This document shows, one piece after another, positions 1-9,623 of a stretch of 45,860 nucleotides of DNA. The stretch spans positions 1 through 45,860 of the forward strand of contig CAIKOH010000039.1 of assembly GCA_903829075.1 (NCBI GenBank). The letters run 5' to 3'. The notes beneath the pieces are model-generated. The model was not told the origin of the DNA. It made no database searches and worked only from the letters and a program-made list of their open reading frames with translations. The position numbers and the translations under genes were made by a program. How positions within the stretch are numbered: the first letter of the stretch is position 1; each line of letters begins with the position of its first letter. The stretch is from Candidatus Uhrbacteria bacterium (GTDB lineage Bacteria; Patescibacteriota; Patescibacteriia; 2-12-FULL-60-25).

Positions 1-574
1 CGTTTACCAATTCTGTAGTACCGCATCGCTCACACGGCTTCGGAACTAAGCTCCCACTCCTTATGGCATTCCCAACCATAATGTGGGCGGCTCTTTTCAA
101 CTTATTTTTCTCGGCCCACTCCCTAGATCGTTGCCATTCCTGCGTACGCTTAACGGTGAGATCCACCATCTCATCCACGGTCATGCGACGAATCGGTTTT
201 TGGCAGACGGGACACACCGGCTGCCCAACGCGCGCGTACAACACACGCAGGTAATCATAGATCTCCGTAATCGTGGCGACCGTGGAACGCGGATTCGCAG
301 AATGCGCCTTTTGGTCGATCGAAATGGCGGGCGAAAGGCCTTCGATCTCATCCACATCCGGCTTATCCATCTGCCCCAAAAATTGCCGTGCATACGCCGA
401 CAAGGATTCCACATACCGGCGCTGCCCTTCCGCAAAAATCGTATCAAACGCAAGCGAAGATTTGCCTGAACCAGACAAACCCGTACACACGATCATTTTA
501 TTGCGTGGCAGCTCGAGCGAAATATTTTTCAAATTGTGCTCGCGTGCTCCACGAATGATAATTTTGTCTTGCAT
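1..574 (-). CDS. uvrA: UvrA N-terminal part, running into an HNH-like zinc sequence (partial)
   Basis: Excinuclease ABC subunit A, the ATP-dependent damage sensor of nucleotide excision repair. The first ~150 residues are typical: Walker [10 protein letters not shown] near residue 32, [19 protein letters not shown], the ISIDQK and [15 protein letters not shown] segments, then [18 protein letters not shown]. Normal UvrA continues here into the UvrB-binding domain (LAPVVRGRKGEH-like). Instead the same open frame reads [20 protein letters not shown], then [20 protein letters not shown], and leaves the window without a stop. That tail resembles the front half of small phage or plasmid HNH-like zinc proteins. 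The ATG at 574 lies 4 nt after the methyltransferase stop, so the two are probably co-transcribed. The UvrA identity is sure; whether the junction is biological or an assembly join at the edge is not known. Confidence 0.9.
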   Translation of the reverse strand, partial: MQDKIIIRGAREHNLKNISLELPRNKMIVCTGLSGSGKSSLAFDTIFAEGQRRYVESLSAYARQFLGQMDKPDVDEIEGLSPAISIDQKAHSANPRSTVATITEIYDYLRVLYARVGQPVCPVCQKPIRRMTVDEMVDLTVKRTQEWQRSREWAEKNKLKRAAHIMVGNAIRSGSLVPKPCERCGTTELVN

Positions 575-578
575 ATAG

Positions 579-1385
579 TTATGTCTTCACCAACACGATC
601 ATGCCAAACGCATGCGATTCATCAAAAAAACCTTGCCGTTCAATATCCGACTCCATGTCTTGTTGAGCGTGAAAAATAAACGTATTCCACTCCTCATCTG
701 TGGGCGCGGGTTCAAATCGAGCACGTTCTGTTTGAAGATACGCAAGATACGGGGCGCTCTCCGTCAAACGAATAACACCGGCAACCGTTTCACGAACAGA
801 GGGCACAAACTCATCACCCATCACCTCATCCCAGGACTCAATCGTCAAGCTTTCACGTGAACCGCAATATTTTTTATGAAACATCTGTTCAAACCAGGCG
901 ATCCAGCCGCGTTTTCGTGGAACGTCTTGTGAACTATGCAGCGTGAGCACGCAACGTCCACCAGACGTTACATGCCTCAAGGCATGAGCCAACATCGCCG
1001 GCTTATCAGCCATCAAATGGAGGGTATGGGCAAGCAATATGCGATCAAACAATCCATCGAGCGTAACTGATGATGCGTCATTCACGATAAACTCAGCCGA
1101 TTGATTCACGCAGCGTATTCGCGCTTGCTCAAGCAACGGCTCAGACGTATCAATGCCAACAATATGCGCATGTGGAAACGTCTGCAGCATCTCGTGTGCA
1201 AGCTCGCCGTTCCCACATCCAAGATCTAGTACGCGCATCCCGTCAAATCCTTCAAAATGACGAATAACCTCTCCTGTTCTGCTTGAACCAATAAAAAAAC
1301 GATACAGCGCCATACGCGTCTCTAATACATGAGGCACCGCATAAGCTCTCCGTTCTTTTGTCCGCACATCATCCGCATGGTTCAT
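579..1385 (-). CDS. Class I SAM-dependent methyltransferase
   Basis: A 268-residue soluble protein with a Rossmann methyltransferase core. Motif I is [12 protein letters not shown] (about residues 52-63), the acidic residue after strand 2 is in GIDTSEP, motif II/III is in [11 protein letters not shown], and [14 protein letters not shown] is the post-III strand. The arrangement is that of the Methyltransf_11/25 families, whose substrates range from quinones and lipids to small molecules and tRNA. Nothing here identifies the substrate. It is the gene upstream of uvrA on the same strand. A TAGAAT-like -10 at 1396-1401 sits 10 nt before the ATG, suggesting a very short leader. Confidence 0.85.
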   Translation of the reverse strand: MNHADDVRTKERRAYAVPHVLETRMALYRFFIGSSRTGEVIRHFEGFDGMRVLDLGCGNGELAHEMLQTFPHAHIVGIDTSEPLLEQARIRCVNQSAEFIVNDASSVTLDGLFDRILLAHTLHLMADKPAMLAHALRHVTSGGRCVLTLHSSQDVPRKRGWIAWFEQMFHKKYCGSRESLTIESWDEVMGDEFVPSVRETVAGVIRLTESAPYLAYLQTERARFEPAPTDEEWNTFIFHAQQDMESDIERQGFFDESHAFGMIVLVKT

Positions 1386-1438
1386 ACAAATACAAATTCT
1401 ACATCAGATCCGATGATCCTCTTTTTCATCCTTGTACC

Positions 1439-2608
1439 TTACGGCGTTGACGTGGTCGACGTTGACGTCGCCGTATTCAACCCGGCAAACATCAGATCAT
1501 TCGTCGTCACCTCAATCCAGGTGTTCCCACGATCAAAGAGAAACTCGCTCCCATCATCGAATTCAAAACGAATTGGCTCATTTGCTATGCGTGACCAACG
1601 AACCGCATATCGGTTCCCATCGCGATACGCGATCGCCGACCCGCTCCCAATGGTACGCACACTCAGACGTCCTTTTTCATCCAACACCTGTCCGTCCGTC
1701 TCGATCACAATCACGTTATGTGCTTCAAGAGGCGTTCCGTCGCTATCGTTTTGTTTTTTTCCACCCTGTGAACGACGATACAAATTTGTTGATGGATCAA
1801 ACTTCCACGTAACACGTGCGTCACCAGGATATCCCACGTTGATCGAACTCACATGCGCAGACATGGTCGACGTAGAAGCATCCACAAAATGCCAGGCCAC
1901 AACACTCGTCGAAGTCGCCAGACCACCGTCAATCAACGCCTGCGTCATGAACGGCTGGTTCGTATAAACGTTATGCGGCGCGCTACGTTTTGGAGAACGC
2001 CAGAAGTACAAAGCTGACGCAATCTGATCTACGTTGCCAAAAGTTTTTCCGAGCGCCTGCAGATGGTTCAAAGCGTCGGGACTTCCTCCGACATGAAAAT
2101 ACATCGCGTGCCAACCCTGAGCCCAATCGATAAAATACGGACGGCTACTGCGCACCGGACCGATCTCTGGAGGGGTCGTAGTCGCGTCAAAAAACGCCAA
2201 TAATCGAGTGATGCCCCCCTCAACAGGTGACTCAATCACGAGCGATGTCTGCGATAAACCAGATTGAGGACGCGCCGCGATCTGATTGTCGATCATCACA
2301 CCTCGAGGAACAAACATCTCTTGACCAATGGGAACCAATACCCCATCAAGGGCACGCGGCACTAGCTGCGTGCTCGTAGAAGCGCCTGGCTGCAACAACC
2401 ACGCCGTTGATGATGCTGAAGCGCTAGGCGTATGCGATCCATTGTTCACGCGCAGTTTTCCGCTGACGATCAAAAAGAATAAACCAACGGACGCGCCCAA
2501 CACAAGGAGCGTGACAAGAGGCACGCTCCACTTCAAACGACGACGCAGCAGGCGCCGATTGTTGATTGGTCGAAGACGGGTTGGTCCAGAGGATTGGATG
2601 TACACCAT
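1439..2608 (-). CDS. DUF3048 (YerB-like) membrane-anchored protein
   Basis: A 389-residue protein with a basic N-terminus, one membrane segment (about residues 28-50, VPLVTLLVLGASVGLFFLIV) and a Ser/Thr/Ala-rich linker, so the rest probably lies outside the membrane. The extracellular part has the DUF3048 hallmarks: GVMIDNQIAARPQSGLSQ, VIESPVEGGITRLLAFFD, EIGPVRSSRPYFIDWAQGW and FHVGGSPDAL. The C-terminal half (YRDGNRYAVRWSR, FDRGNTWIEV) matches the DUF3048 C-terminal domain. The family is widespread in Firmicutes (YerB) and CPR and has no settled biochemical function. A terminator separates it from rplY upstream, so it has its own promoter, possibly the TACACT box about 10 nt before the ATG. 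Confidence 0.85.
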   Translation of the reverse strand: MVYIQSSGPTRLRPINNRRLLRRRLKWSVPLVTLLVLGASVGLFFLIVSGKLRVNNGSHTPSASASSTAWLLQPGASTSTQLVPRALDGVLVPIGQEMFVPRGVMIDNQIAARPQSGLSQTSLVIESPVEGGITRLLAFFDATTTPPEIGPVRSSRPYFIDWAQGWHAMYFHVGGSPDALNHLQALGKTFGNVDQIASALYFWRSPKRSAPHNVYTNQPFMTQALIDGGLATSTSVVAWHFVDASTSTMSAHVSSINVGYPGDARVTWKFDPSTNLYRRSQGGKKQNDSDGTPLEAHNVIVIETDGQVLDEKGRLSVRTIGSGSAIAYRDGNRYAVRWSRIANEPIRFEFDDGSEFLFDRGNTWIEVTTNDLMFAGLNTATSTSTTSTP

Positions 2609-2651
2609 GATGTTCTCGAGTGTACCATGAATTCTTAATAAAACAAGAAAA

Positions 2652-2686
2652 CAAAAACCGCTCGTCTACACGAACGGATTTTGTTT
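2652..2686 (-). terminator. Rho-independent terminator after rplY
   Basis: Read on the minus strand, a 7-bp stem (2671-2677 with 2658-2664, one G-U pair) with a 6-nt loop is followed by a T-rich tract (TTTTTGTTTT). It sits directly after the rplY stop and separates it from the DUF3048 gene. Confidence 0.75.
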
Positions 2687-2701
2687 GCCAAAATAAGCGA
2701 A

Positions 2702-3409
2702 TTATTTCTTGGCGTCCTTTTTTGGTTCTTTTTTATCAAGCGAAGCTTCTTCTGCTTTCTTAGCCTCTTCTGCCGCCTTCTTTTCTTCACCTTCCGTCTT
2801 GATCGCGGTCACATCAGCTGTCTGATCGCCCTGTTCGAGACGTTTCAATTCGTCTTCCGTCAACGGAGCGGCGACAGTCGTGATCGTCACATTGCCGGCA
2901 GTGACAGCAACGACGCCTTTCGGCAACGGCAAATCGGCAACGGTGATAGAATCATTAAAGGTCTTCAATGAAGAGATGTCAACGTCGATGAAGGCAGGTA
3001 AGTCATTTGGCAGACAGCGCACAGTCATCTTATCCAATGATTTCAATAACGTACCGGCCAACACCTTAACAGCTGCAGATTCACCCACGAAGTGCAGCGG
3101 CACAACCACGGTCATCTCTTCGTCCATGCGAATGCGCTGAAAGTCGACGTGAATTGGATCAAGACGCAATGGATGGTACTGAATTTCTTTGATCAACACT
3201 TTAACGGATGCACCGCCATCGATCGCCAAATCGATCAAACTGGAATAACGAGCACCGGAAAAAATGCGCAAAAATTCAGAGCGCGTGACAATCACCTGTT
3301 GGTTTTCCGCACCTCGTCCGTAGACAATGGCAGGAATGCGTGAATTTAATCGTTCATCCTGGACGCGGCTAGTGGCCGGGCGCAGGGTCGCAGAGAGGGC
3401 GTAGGACAT
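2702..3409 (-). CDS. rplY: 50S ribosomal protein L25/CTC
   Basis: A 5S rRNA-binding ribosomal protein of the long CTC form, 235 residues. The N-terminal L25 domain (to about residue 95) has RIPAIVYGRG, VLIKEIQYHPLRLDPIHVDF and the expected beta-barrel spacing. The C-terminal TL5/CTC domain follows (VVVPLHFVGES, LPNDLPAFIDVDIS). The tail from about residue 190 is low-complexity, rich in Lys, Glu and Ala, and ends in DKKEPKKDAKK, which is common in CTC proteins. It appears monocistronic, with a terminator directly downstream. Confidence 0.95.
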   Translation of the reverse strand: MSYALSATLRPATSRVQDERLNSRIPAIVYGRGAENQQVIVTRSEFLRIFSGARYSSLIDLAIDGGASVKVLIKEIQYHPLRLDPIHVDFQRIRMDEEMTVVVPLHFVGESAAVKVLAGTLLKSLDKMTVRCLPNDLPAFIDVDISSLKTFNDSITVADLPLPKGVVAVTAGNVTITTVAAPLTEDELKRLEQGDQTADVTAIKTEGEEKKAAEEAKKAEEASLDKKEPKKDAKK

Positions 3410-3446
3410 AAAGATGGGTAGAGCTTACCCAAAGCGAGCAAAATGG

Positions 3447-3788
3447 TCAAGTCTTGCCCTTGGCACTCAATTTTAACAGGGCTTGGCACAGCTCAGCGCT
3501 GCCCTCCTCGAGAATTCGATGAAGAAAGATGCAATCATCAGAGGTAATTCGAGGCCAGCCATGGATCCGACGTGCCTCCTCAGCTTCAAGGTCCGTCACC
3601 AGGCCCACGGAGCTAACCCACTCTGTGGTTTCAAGCATAAGTGCGATCATCGCTTGCCCACAATGCGAACAGGCGCAATGAAACAACCGTGCACCATTTT
3701 GCTCGCCGATCATACGCAAATCCTTGCCGCTGTATGCCCCCTGGCACAACGGACAATTTGCAATAAGACGTGAGGGGTTTCCTTTCAT
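3447..3788 (-). CDS. Small zinc-ribbon-type protein of unknown function
   Basis: A 113-residue protein with two Cys pairs: NCPLCQGAY near residue 12, and CACSHCGQAM near residue 37, where C-x2-C follows another Cys. This suggests a zinc ribbon. The rest is predicted helical and has no recognised domain. The start at 3788 is chosen because a TATGCT -10 box (3795-3800) with a TTGTTC -35 box 17 bp away lies 6 nt upstream, implying a leaderless message. Longer in-frame starts would lie upstream of that promoter. It is divergent from the orphan gene at 3897. The function cannot be inferred. Confidence 0.65.
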   Translation of the reverse strand: MKGNPSRLIANCPLCQGAYSGKDLRMIGEQNGARLFHCACSHCGQAMIALMLETTEWVSSVGLVTDLEAEEARRIHGWPRITSDDCIFLHRILEEGSAELCQALLKLSAKGKT

Positions 3789-3794
3789 AGTTCT

Positions 3795-3823
3795 AGCATA
3801 GCGCATAGTAGAGAATGGAACAA
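3795..3823 (-). promoter_or_regulatory. Sigma70-type promoter for the zinc-ribbon gene
   Basis: On the minus strand, TTGTTC (3818-3823), a 17-bp spacer and TATGCT (3795-3800). The ATG begins 6 nt downstream, so the transcript would start at or next to the start codon. Confidence 0.55.
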
Positions 3824-3832
3824 ACACGAAGA

Positions 3833-3861
3833 TTGACGAACGGATTAATGCATGATAGACA
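3833..3861 (+). promoter_or_regulatory. Sigma70-type promoter for the orphan gene at 3897
   Basis: TTGACG (3833-3838), a 17-bp spacer and TAGACA (3856-3861). Transcription from about 3868 would give a ~29-nt leader carrying the GGAGGAG Shine-Dalgarno (3883-3889). Confidence 0.6.
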
Positions 3862-3896
3862 TACTCCGCTCTCTGAACATACGGAGGAGATACGGT

Positions 3897-4496
3897 ATGA
3901 AACATCAAGGGCTCCGTGGATTCGTCCTGTTTCCTGATTCAGAGTTCCAACGGCGAGCCAACGAGCTGAGGGCGCTCGACGGGACCGATACGTCCGCGGC
4001 GTCGCCATGCGGACTCAATCAAGCGTACATCGTCCTGTACGAGGCACGGGTCAACATCAGCGAGGTCGATGCAAGAAGAGTGCTTGATGCGCTGAGCATT
4101 CTTCAAGGCATGCCCATCGCCCTCAAAAGATCCTACGAGATCGGGCATCACGAGACCGCATCCAACCTGCAGCTGCCTGCAGCAGCGTCTGCTGTTCTGA
4201 GCAATGCTCGAATGGTGGCCACACAACTCATGCTCTATGAGGAACGCGCCCTCTCCGTACACGATCGGAATCGAGCGTTCTACCCGTGCATCAAGGTTCC
4301 GCTCAACAAAGGGCAGACGCTCGATCCCGCATCGATCGATCAACTTCCCATGAGCACCTTCATCGCGGGAGCGGCATTCTGCATCATGACCGAGCACGGC
4401 GTGGCAACGAGCATCGTGCACGAGACGAGACTCGATTCCACGTCGATCATCCAAAGCAGGGGGATGAACGACACCTGGAGAAGTAACCACATCTAA
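3897..4496 (+). CDS. Orphan protein of unknown function with strong SD
   Basis: A 199-residue soluble protein that I do not recognise. The ATG at 3897 is chosen over the in-frame ATG at 3852 because a strong SD (GGAGGAG, 3883-3889) lies 7 nt before it and the earlier codon overlaps the promoter. The N-terminus (RGFVLFPDSEFQRRANELRA) and the paired segments AYIVLYEA and FYPCIKVPL recall the layout of 2H phosphoesterases (LigT-like), but the catalytic HxT/S motifs are absent, so this is only a fold guess. It is a single-gene unit with its own promoter and two terminators, on the opposite strand to its flanks. Its initiation style and composition match the genes at 22867 and 23125, not the neighbouring core genes. 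Confidence 0.7.
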   Translation: MKHQGLRGFVLFPDSEFQRRANELRALDGTDTSAASPCGLNQAYIVLYEARVNISEVDARRVLDALSILQGMPIALKRSYEIGHHETASNLQLPAAASAVLSNARMVATQLMLYEERALSVHDRNRAFYPCIKVPLNKGQTLDPASIDQLPMSTFIAGAAFCIMTEHGVATSIVHETRLDSTSIIQSRGMNDTWRSNHI

Positions 4497-4498
4497 AA

Positions 4499-4522
4499 AT
4501 CGGCCGCACGTGTGCGGCCGAT
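4499..4522 (+). terminator. Perfect 24-nt palindromic hairpin after the orphan gene
   Basis: ATCGGCCGCAC-GT-GTGCGGCCGAT is perfectly self-complementary and begins 2 nt after the stop codon. It has no T tract of its own and is followed by a second, terminator-like hairpin. It could stabilise the mRNA 3' end or act as a protein-binding dyad. Confidence 0.6.
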
Positions 4523-4535
4523 CCCCTGAACCCCT

Positions 4536-6627
<2,092 letters not shown>

Positions 6628-6684
6628 CTAGGATAGCAAACAACCGCCGCAGACAGAAGCCTCAACCGTCAAGAGCGTTCATGC

Positions 6685-6690
6685 TATACT
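6685..6690 (+). promoter_or_regulatory. -10 box TATACT, leaderless start
   Basis: TATACT ends 6 nt before the ATG at 6697, so the transcript would begin at or close to the start codon. No SD is present and the -35 region is weak. Confidence 0.5.
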
Positions 6691-6696
6691 GCCTGC

Positions 6697-7584
6697 ATGT
6701 CTGTCGACTCTCGCATCGGAAGTGGATTCTCCCAAGAGGAATTGAGCGCTGCTTCATGGTGGGTGAAGCACCGACTCGGCCTTAGACGCTTCCTGCTCGC
6801 GCTCGGATTCACCATAATCGCTCTCAGCTGGGGCTATGCCCTGTGGACAGCTTTTGATAGCTATATTTTGTCCTGGAGGCATGATCAGGCTATTCCGCTC
6901 CACATCCTCACACAGGAGCTCAATCCCGGCGCAATTACCGCGCTCAGGCCCCAAGCGCTTCAGCCGAGCGACGTGAGCATACTTCCTGCCAGCGGCGGTC
7001 GCAAAAGCTTTTTAGTACACGTGGGCAACCCAAATCCAAATTGGTGGGCAGAGATCACCTATCACTTCAGCATCGGCGACACCCAAACATCCAGCGTGCA
7101 CAGCTTCATCCTTCCACAAAGCCAACGCTATCTCACGCTCATTGGTTGGACTGCTGCACCAAGCGTGGGAGCGCAGGCGCAAATTCAGGTAGACAATCTT
7201 GTGTGGCATCGCGTAGATCCACGCAATGTTGAAGGGAGCTACACGAATTTTGCCAATCGACGCCTACAGCTCAGCGCCATCAACACGCAATACAACGCGG
7301 CTCAGATCACCCTCAATAAAAAAACCATCCCGCAAACCAATTTCATCCTGCAAAATCTCAGCGCCTACGGCTTCACCTCCGTGGATCTCACCGTCGTCCT
7401 CTTTCAAGGCGGCGCACCTGTTGATGTCGCGCTCCTCAACGAACAGAACATCCTCCCTGGAGAAAATCGACCGATCAGCCTCAACTGGTTTGATGGAAGT
7501 ACGGTCGATATAAATAAGACAGACGTGAGTGCAGACGTAAATATTTTGGATCCGAGTGTATTTTTAAGCAGTAACCATTTGTAG
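6697..7584 (+). CDS. Single-pass membrane protein of unknown function
   Basis: A 295-residue protein with one membrane segment (about residues 31-51, FLLALGFTIIALSWGYALW). It is followed by a ~240-residue region rich in beta-strand patterns with many Asn, Gln and Thr, presumably outside the membrane. No catalytic motif was seen. WWAEITYHFSIG and repeated hydrophobic alternation suggest an Ig-like or similar beta-sandwich. It lies 38 nt before the rodA-like gene on the same strand, so a role in the cell envelope is possible, but this rests only on position. Confidence 0.75.
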   Translation: MSVDSRIGSGFSQEELSAASWWVKHRLGLRRFLLALGFTIIALSWGYALWTAFDSYILSWRHDQAIPLHILTQELNPGAITALRPQALQPSDVSILPASGGRKSFLVHVGNPNPNWWAEITYHFSIGDTQTSSVHSFILPQSQRYLTLIGWTAAPSVGAQAQIQVDNLVWHRVDPRNVEGSYTNFANRRLQLSAINTQYNAAQITLNKKTIPQTNFILQNLSAYGFTSVDLTVVLFQGGAPVDVALLNEQNILPGENRPISLNWFDGSTVDINKTDVSADVNILDPSVFLSSNHL

Positions 7585-7622
7585 CTTCTCGCTTTTTTGG
7601 CGATCTGCTACGGTGAGGTCCT

Positions 7623-8735
7623 ATGCTGCGTTTTTTTGCGTTGCTCGAACGATTGGACTGGACGCTCCTCATCAGTGCGATCACGTTGACGAGCATCAGC
7701 CTTGCAAATATCTACGGCATCGGATTGTCGCGGAATCCGGTTGACCTCAGCTCATTCCACAAACAACTTGCCGCGTTCATTATCGGCATCGTGCTCATTG
7801 GCGTACTCGTATTGCTAGATTATCGTTTTTTACAATCGTACGCCTTATACGCGTATCTGTTTGGCGCGCTTCTTCTCGTACTCGTGCTGCTCGTCGGCCA
7901 TGAATCACGCAATGTGACAGGTTGGTTTCGTCTAGGAAGCCTATCATTTCAACCGGTTGAGATCGCGAAATTGACACTCACCATCTACCTCGCAAGCCTC
8001 TTCACGCGTCGACGGCATGGCGCGCTTGATTGGCGTACGTTTGGCCTGAGCGCTGCCGCCACGTTCGCCTACGTAGGACTGATCATGCGTCAACCGGACT
8101 TTGGTTCATCCATGGTGGTAATCGCGACCTGGGGCGCGATGTGCGTATTTGCTGGTCTGCCGCGTCGCGGGTGGATTATTCTACCCACCATCATTCTCAC
8201 CATTGGTTTGCTGCTCTGGAATTTTGGACTCAAGCCCTATCAGCATGATCGCATCCTAGTTTTCTTGAATCCACACGCCGACCCACGTGGCTCTGGCTAC
8301 AACGCAGAACAGGCGCGCATCGCGATCGGGGCGGGCGGACTATTTGGTCAAGGTATCGGCGAAGGATCTCAAGCGAGGCTGCGTTTTCTTCCTGAAGCGA
8401 TTACGGATTTTATGATTGCCGTCATCGGTGAAGAGATGGGGTTTGTCGGCATGTTCCTGGTGCTGGGTTTAAGCTTTCTTGTTCTGTTGCGCTATCTTTT
8501 TCTCGCCAAAGAATCTGAGGATGATTTTGCTGCGCTGTTACTGGTCGGACTTGGAGCCACCCTCCTTATCCACATCACGGTCAATGCCGGCATGAACCTC
8601 GGACTCATGCCGATCACCGGGATTCCGATGCCGTTCGTGTCCTCAGCCGCCTCTTCGCTCGTGGTAGCGTTCTTAAGCCTTGGAATTGCGCAGAGTATTG
8701 CCGTACGCAGACGCGTCTCGTCAGCATCCATCTAA
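7623..8735 (+). CDS. rodA: RodA/FtsW-type SEDS peptidoglycan glycosyltransferase
   Basis: A 370-residue polytopic membrane protein of the SEDS family, which polymerises lipid II into glycan strands with a class B PBP. Diagnostic segments are GWFRLGSLSFQPVEIAKLTL (about 99-118), QPDFGSSMV (about 158-166), the periplasmic PHADPRGSGYNAEQARIAIG with the catalytic-loop region, FLPEAITDFMIAVIGEEMGF, and the C-terminal GMNLGLMPITGIPMPFVSS. About ten membrane spans are predicted. It resembles RodA (elongation) more than FtsW because no division genes flank it, but the two are hard to separate by eye. A weak SD (GAGG) precedes the ATG. Confidence 0.9.
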   Translation: MLRFFALLERLDWTLLISAITLTSISLANIYGIGLSRNPVDLSSFHKQLAAFIIGIVLIGVLVLLDYRFLQSYALYAYLFGALLLVLVLLVGHESRNVTGWFRLGSLSFQPVEIAKLTLTIYLASLFTRRRHGALDWRTFGLSAAATFAYVGLIMRQPDFGSSMVVIATWGAMCVFAGLPRRGWIILPTIILTIGLLLWNFGLKPYQHDRILVFLNPHADPRGSGYNAEQARIAIGAGGLFGQGIGEGSQARLRFLPEAITDFMIAVIGEEMGFVGMFLVLGLSFLVLLRYLFLAKESEDDFAALLLVGLGATLLIHITVNAGMNLGLMPITGIPMPFVSSAASSLVVAFLSLGIAQSIAVRRRVSSASI

Positions 8736-8739
8736 AAAC

Positions 8740-8768
8740 TTGTTTTTTTTTCGCATCTGTCGTACAGT
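8740..8768 (+). promoter_or_regulatory. Sigma70-type promoter for the tRNA region
   Basis: TTGTTT (8740-8745), a 17-bp spacer and TACAGT (8763-8768), about 30 nt upstream of tRNA-Gly. It could drive the whole stretch to the terminator at 9217-9251. Confidence 0.5.
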
Positions 8769-8798
8769 TCCCCTCGTTCAAACCAACGGGATTCATAC

Positions 8799-8873
8799 GC
8801 GGGTATCGTATAGTGGTTATTATGCGTGCTTCCCAAGCATGAAACGCGGGTCCGATTCCCGCTACCCGCTCCA
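8799..8873 (+). tRNA. tRNA-Gly (CCC)
   Basis: A complete cloverleaf: acceptor GCGGGTA paired with TACCCGC, a short D arm (GTA/TAT), anticodon stem CGTGC/GCATG with loop TTCCCAA (anticodon CCC at 8832-8834), and T arm GCGGG/CCCGC with loop TCCGATT. The discriminator base is T and CCA is encoded (8871-8873). Position 55 of the T loop is read as C rather than the usual T. Confidence 0.95.
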
Positions 8874-8915
8874 TCAATCAAACAAAATCCATCCCCTGTT
8901 CCAATCCCCCATTAA

Positions 8916-9046
8916 GAGCGAGTAGAACGGGCGCATATGATATTTTATCGCGAGGACTGTCTGAGCAATCCATAAAAAATAAAATTGTTCTGCTTCCGAG
9001 TTCCCCCAGCGAAAAAAAATATCGTGTGCGCCCGTTCTACGAGCGA
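8916..9046. mobile_element. Possible MITE with 14-bp TIRs and 6-bp target duplication
   Basis: A 119-bp element (8922-9040) begins with GTAGAACGGGCGCA and ends with its perfect inverse (9027-9040). The flanks are the direct repeat GAGCGA (8916-8921 and 9041-9046), as expected of a target-site duplication. The interior is AT-rich, has no gene and contains a second imperfect inverted repeat (around 8939-8951 with 9009-9023). It lies between two tRNA genes, a common insertion zone. The alternative is the basal stem of a structured RNA, in which case the direct repeat would be chance. No transposase in the window shares these ends. Confidence 0.45.
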
Positions 9047-9049
9047 CCA

Positions 9050-9139
9050 TCTGCCCAAGTTCGGAAACGAACAAGGGCGGAACATGAAGGAATGAGCACG
9101 AGCGCAGGCTTGGGGAAACCCATTAGCCTCGCTCATTCC
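9050..9139 (+). ncRNA. Two GAAA-capped hairpins next to tRNA-Thr (candidate structured RNA)
   Basis: Hairpin 1 (9050-9081) has a 7-bp basal stem (TCTGCCC with GGGCGGA, one G-U pair), a symmetric AA/AA internal loop, the 5-bp stem GTTCG/CGAAC and a GAAA tetraloop. Hairpin 2 (9089-9139) has a 9-bp basal stem (GGAATGAGC with GCTCATTCC), an internal loop, AGGCT/AGCCT and then TGGG-GAAA-CCCA. It ends exactly one base before tRNA-Thr. I looked for SRP, RNase P, 6S and tmRNA signatures and found none. It may be a separate ncRNA or a structured tRNA precursor. Confidence 0.45.
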
Positions 9140-9215
9140 GCCAGCTTAGCTCAGTTGGTAGAGCAATGCTTTCGTAAAGCAGAGGTCCCGGGTTCGACTC
9201 CCGGAGCTGGCTCCA
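9140..9215 (+). tRNA. tRNA-Thr (CGT)
   Basis: Acceptor GCCAGCT pairs with AGCTGGC, D arm GCTC/GAGC, anticodon stem ATGCT/AGCAG (first pair A-G mismatched) with loop TTCGTAA, giving anticodon CGT. T arm is CCGGG-TTCGACT-CCCGG, the discriminator is T and CCA is encoded (9213-9215). A terminator follows directly. Confidence 0.95.
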
Positions 9216-9216
9216 C

Positions 9217-9251
9217 AAAAAAACATCCCCACACGGGGATGTTTTTTATTT
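9217..9251. terminator. Bidirectional terminator after tRNA-Thr
   Basis: A 7-bp GC-rich stem (CATCCCC 9224-9230 with GGGGATG 9235-9241) is flanked by a run of A on the left and a run of T on the right. It can therefore stop the tRNA transcript on the plus strand and the gene at 9268-9594 on the minus strand. Confidence 0.85.
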
Positions 9252-9267
9252 TGATTGCGCTTGAATT

Positions 9268-9594
9268 CTAGTTCGCGGTCAGTGCAGCCGCCTTTGCCTG
9301 CAACTCAGTCGCCTGTTTATCAAGGCCTGCCATCGTTGCTTCGAATTCGCTCATCGCTTTTTGCGTGGTCGCGAGCGCAGCCTGCTTCGCTCCATCAAGC
9401 CGCGAATCATCTTCAGATAATTTTGGCACTCCGAGAGCATCCGCACTCGCATCAAGCTGCGTCTGCAAAAATTCTCCCACATCAGTCCACAGATCAATGG
9501 ACGGGCCCTCATTTTCAAGACGAACGAGAAACTCTGCGATCCGGCCCGTATCATCCGGGATGCGCTGTAAGAATGCTTTCAAATCTAATTCCAT
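9268..9594 (-). CDS. Short helical protein of unknown function
   Basis: A 108-residue acidic protein without membrane segment or signal peptide. The C-terminal half (KAMSEFEATMAGLDKQATEL and onward) is Ala-, Gln- and Lys-rich with heptad-like spacing and is probably a coiled coil. No family is recognised. It is the last gene before the bidirectional terminator and lies 29 nt downstream of the repeat-bearing 684-residue protein, so the two may be co-transcribed. Confidence 0.65.
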   Translation of the reverse strand: MELDLKAFLQRIPDDTGRIAEFLVRLENEGPSIDLWTDVGEFLQTQLDASADALGVPKLSEDDSRLDGAKQAALATTQKAMSEFEATMAGLDKQATELQAKAAALTAN

Positions 9595-9623
9595 AGAAGA
9601 AAAATAGGATCGAGGAATAAACG

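Noticed and set aside
100-140. An intein in UvrA
   Set aside because: The junction lacks the Cys/Ser/Ala first residue and block A pattern, and no His-Asn end can be seen inside the window.
4499-4522. An IS end or attachment site at the 24-nt palindrome
   Set aside because: It starts 2 nt after a stop codon, is followed by a terminator, and has no flanking direct repeat or recombinase gene.
8874-9139. RNase P, SRP, 6S or tmRNA gene between the tRNAs
   Set aside because: No RNase P conserved regions, no SRP GGAA-loop helix 8, no tmRNA ends and no 6S-type central bubble could be matched.
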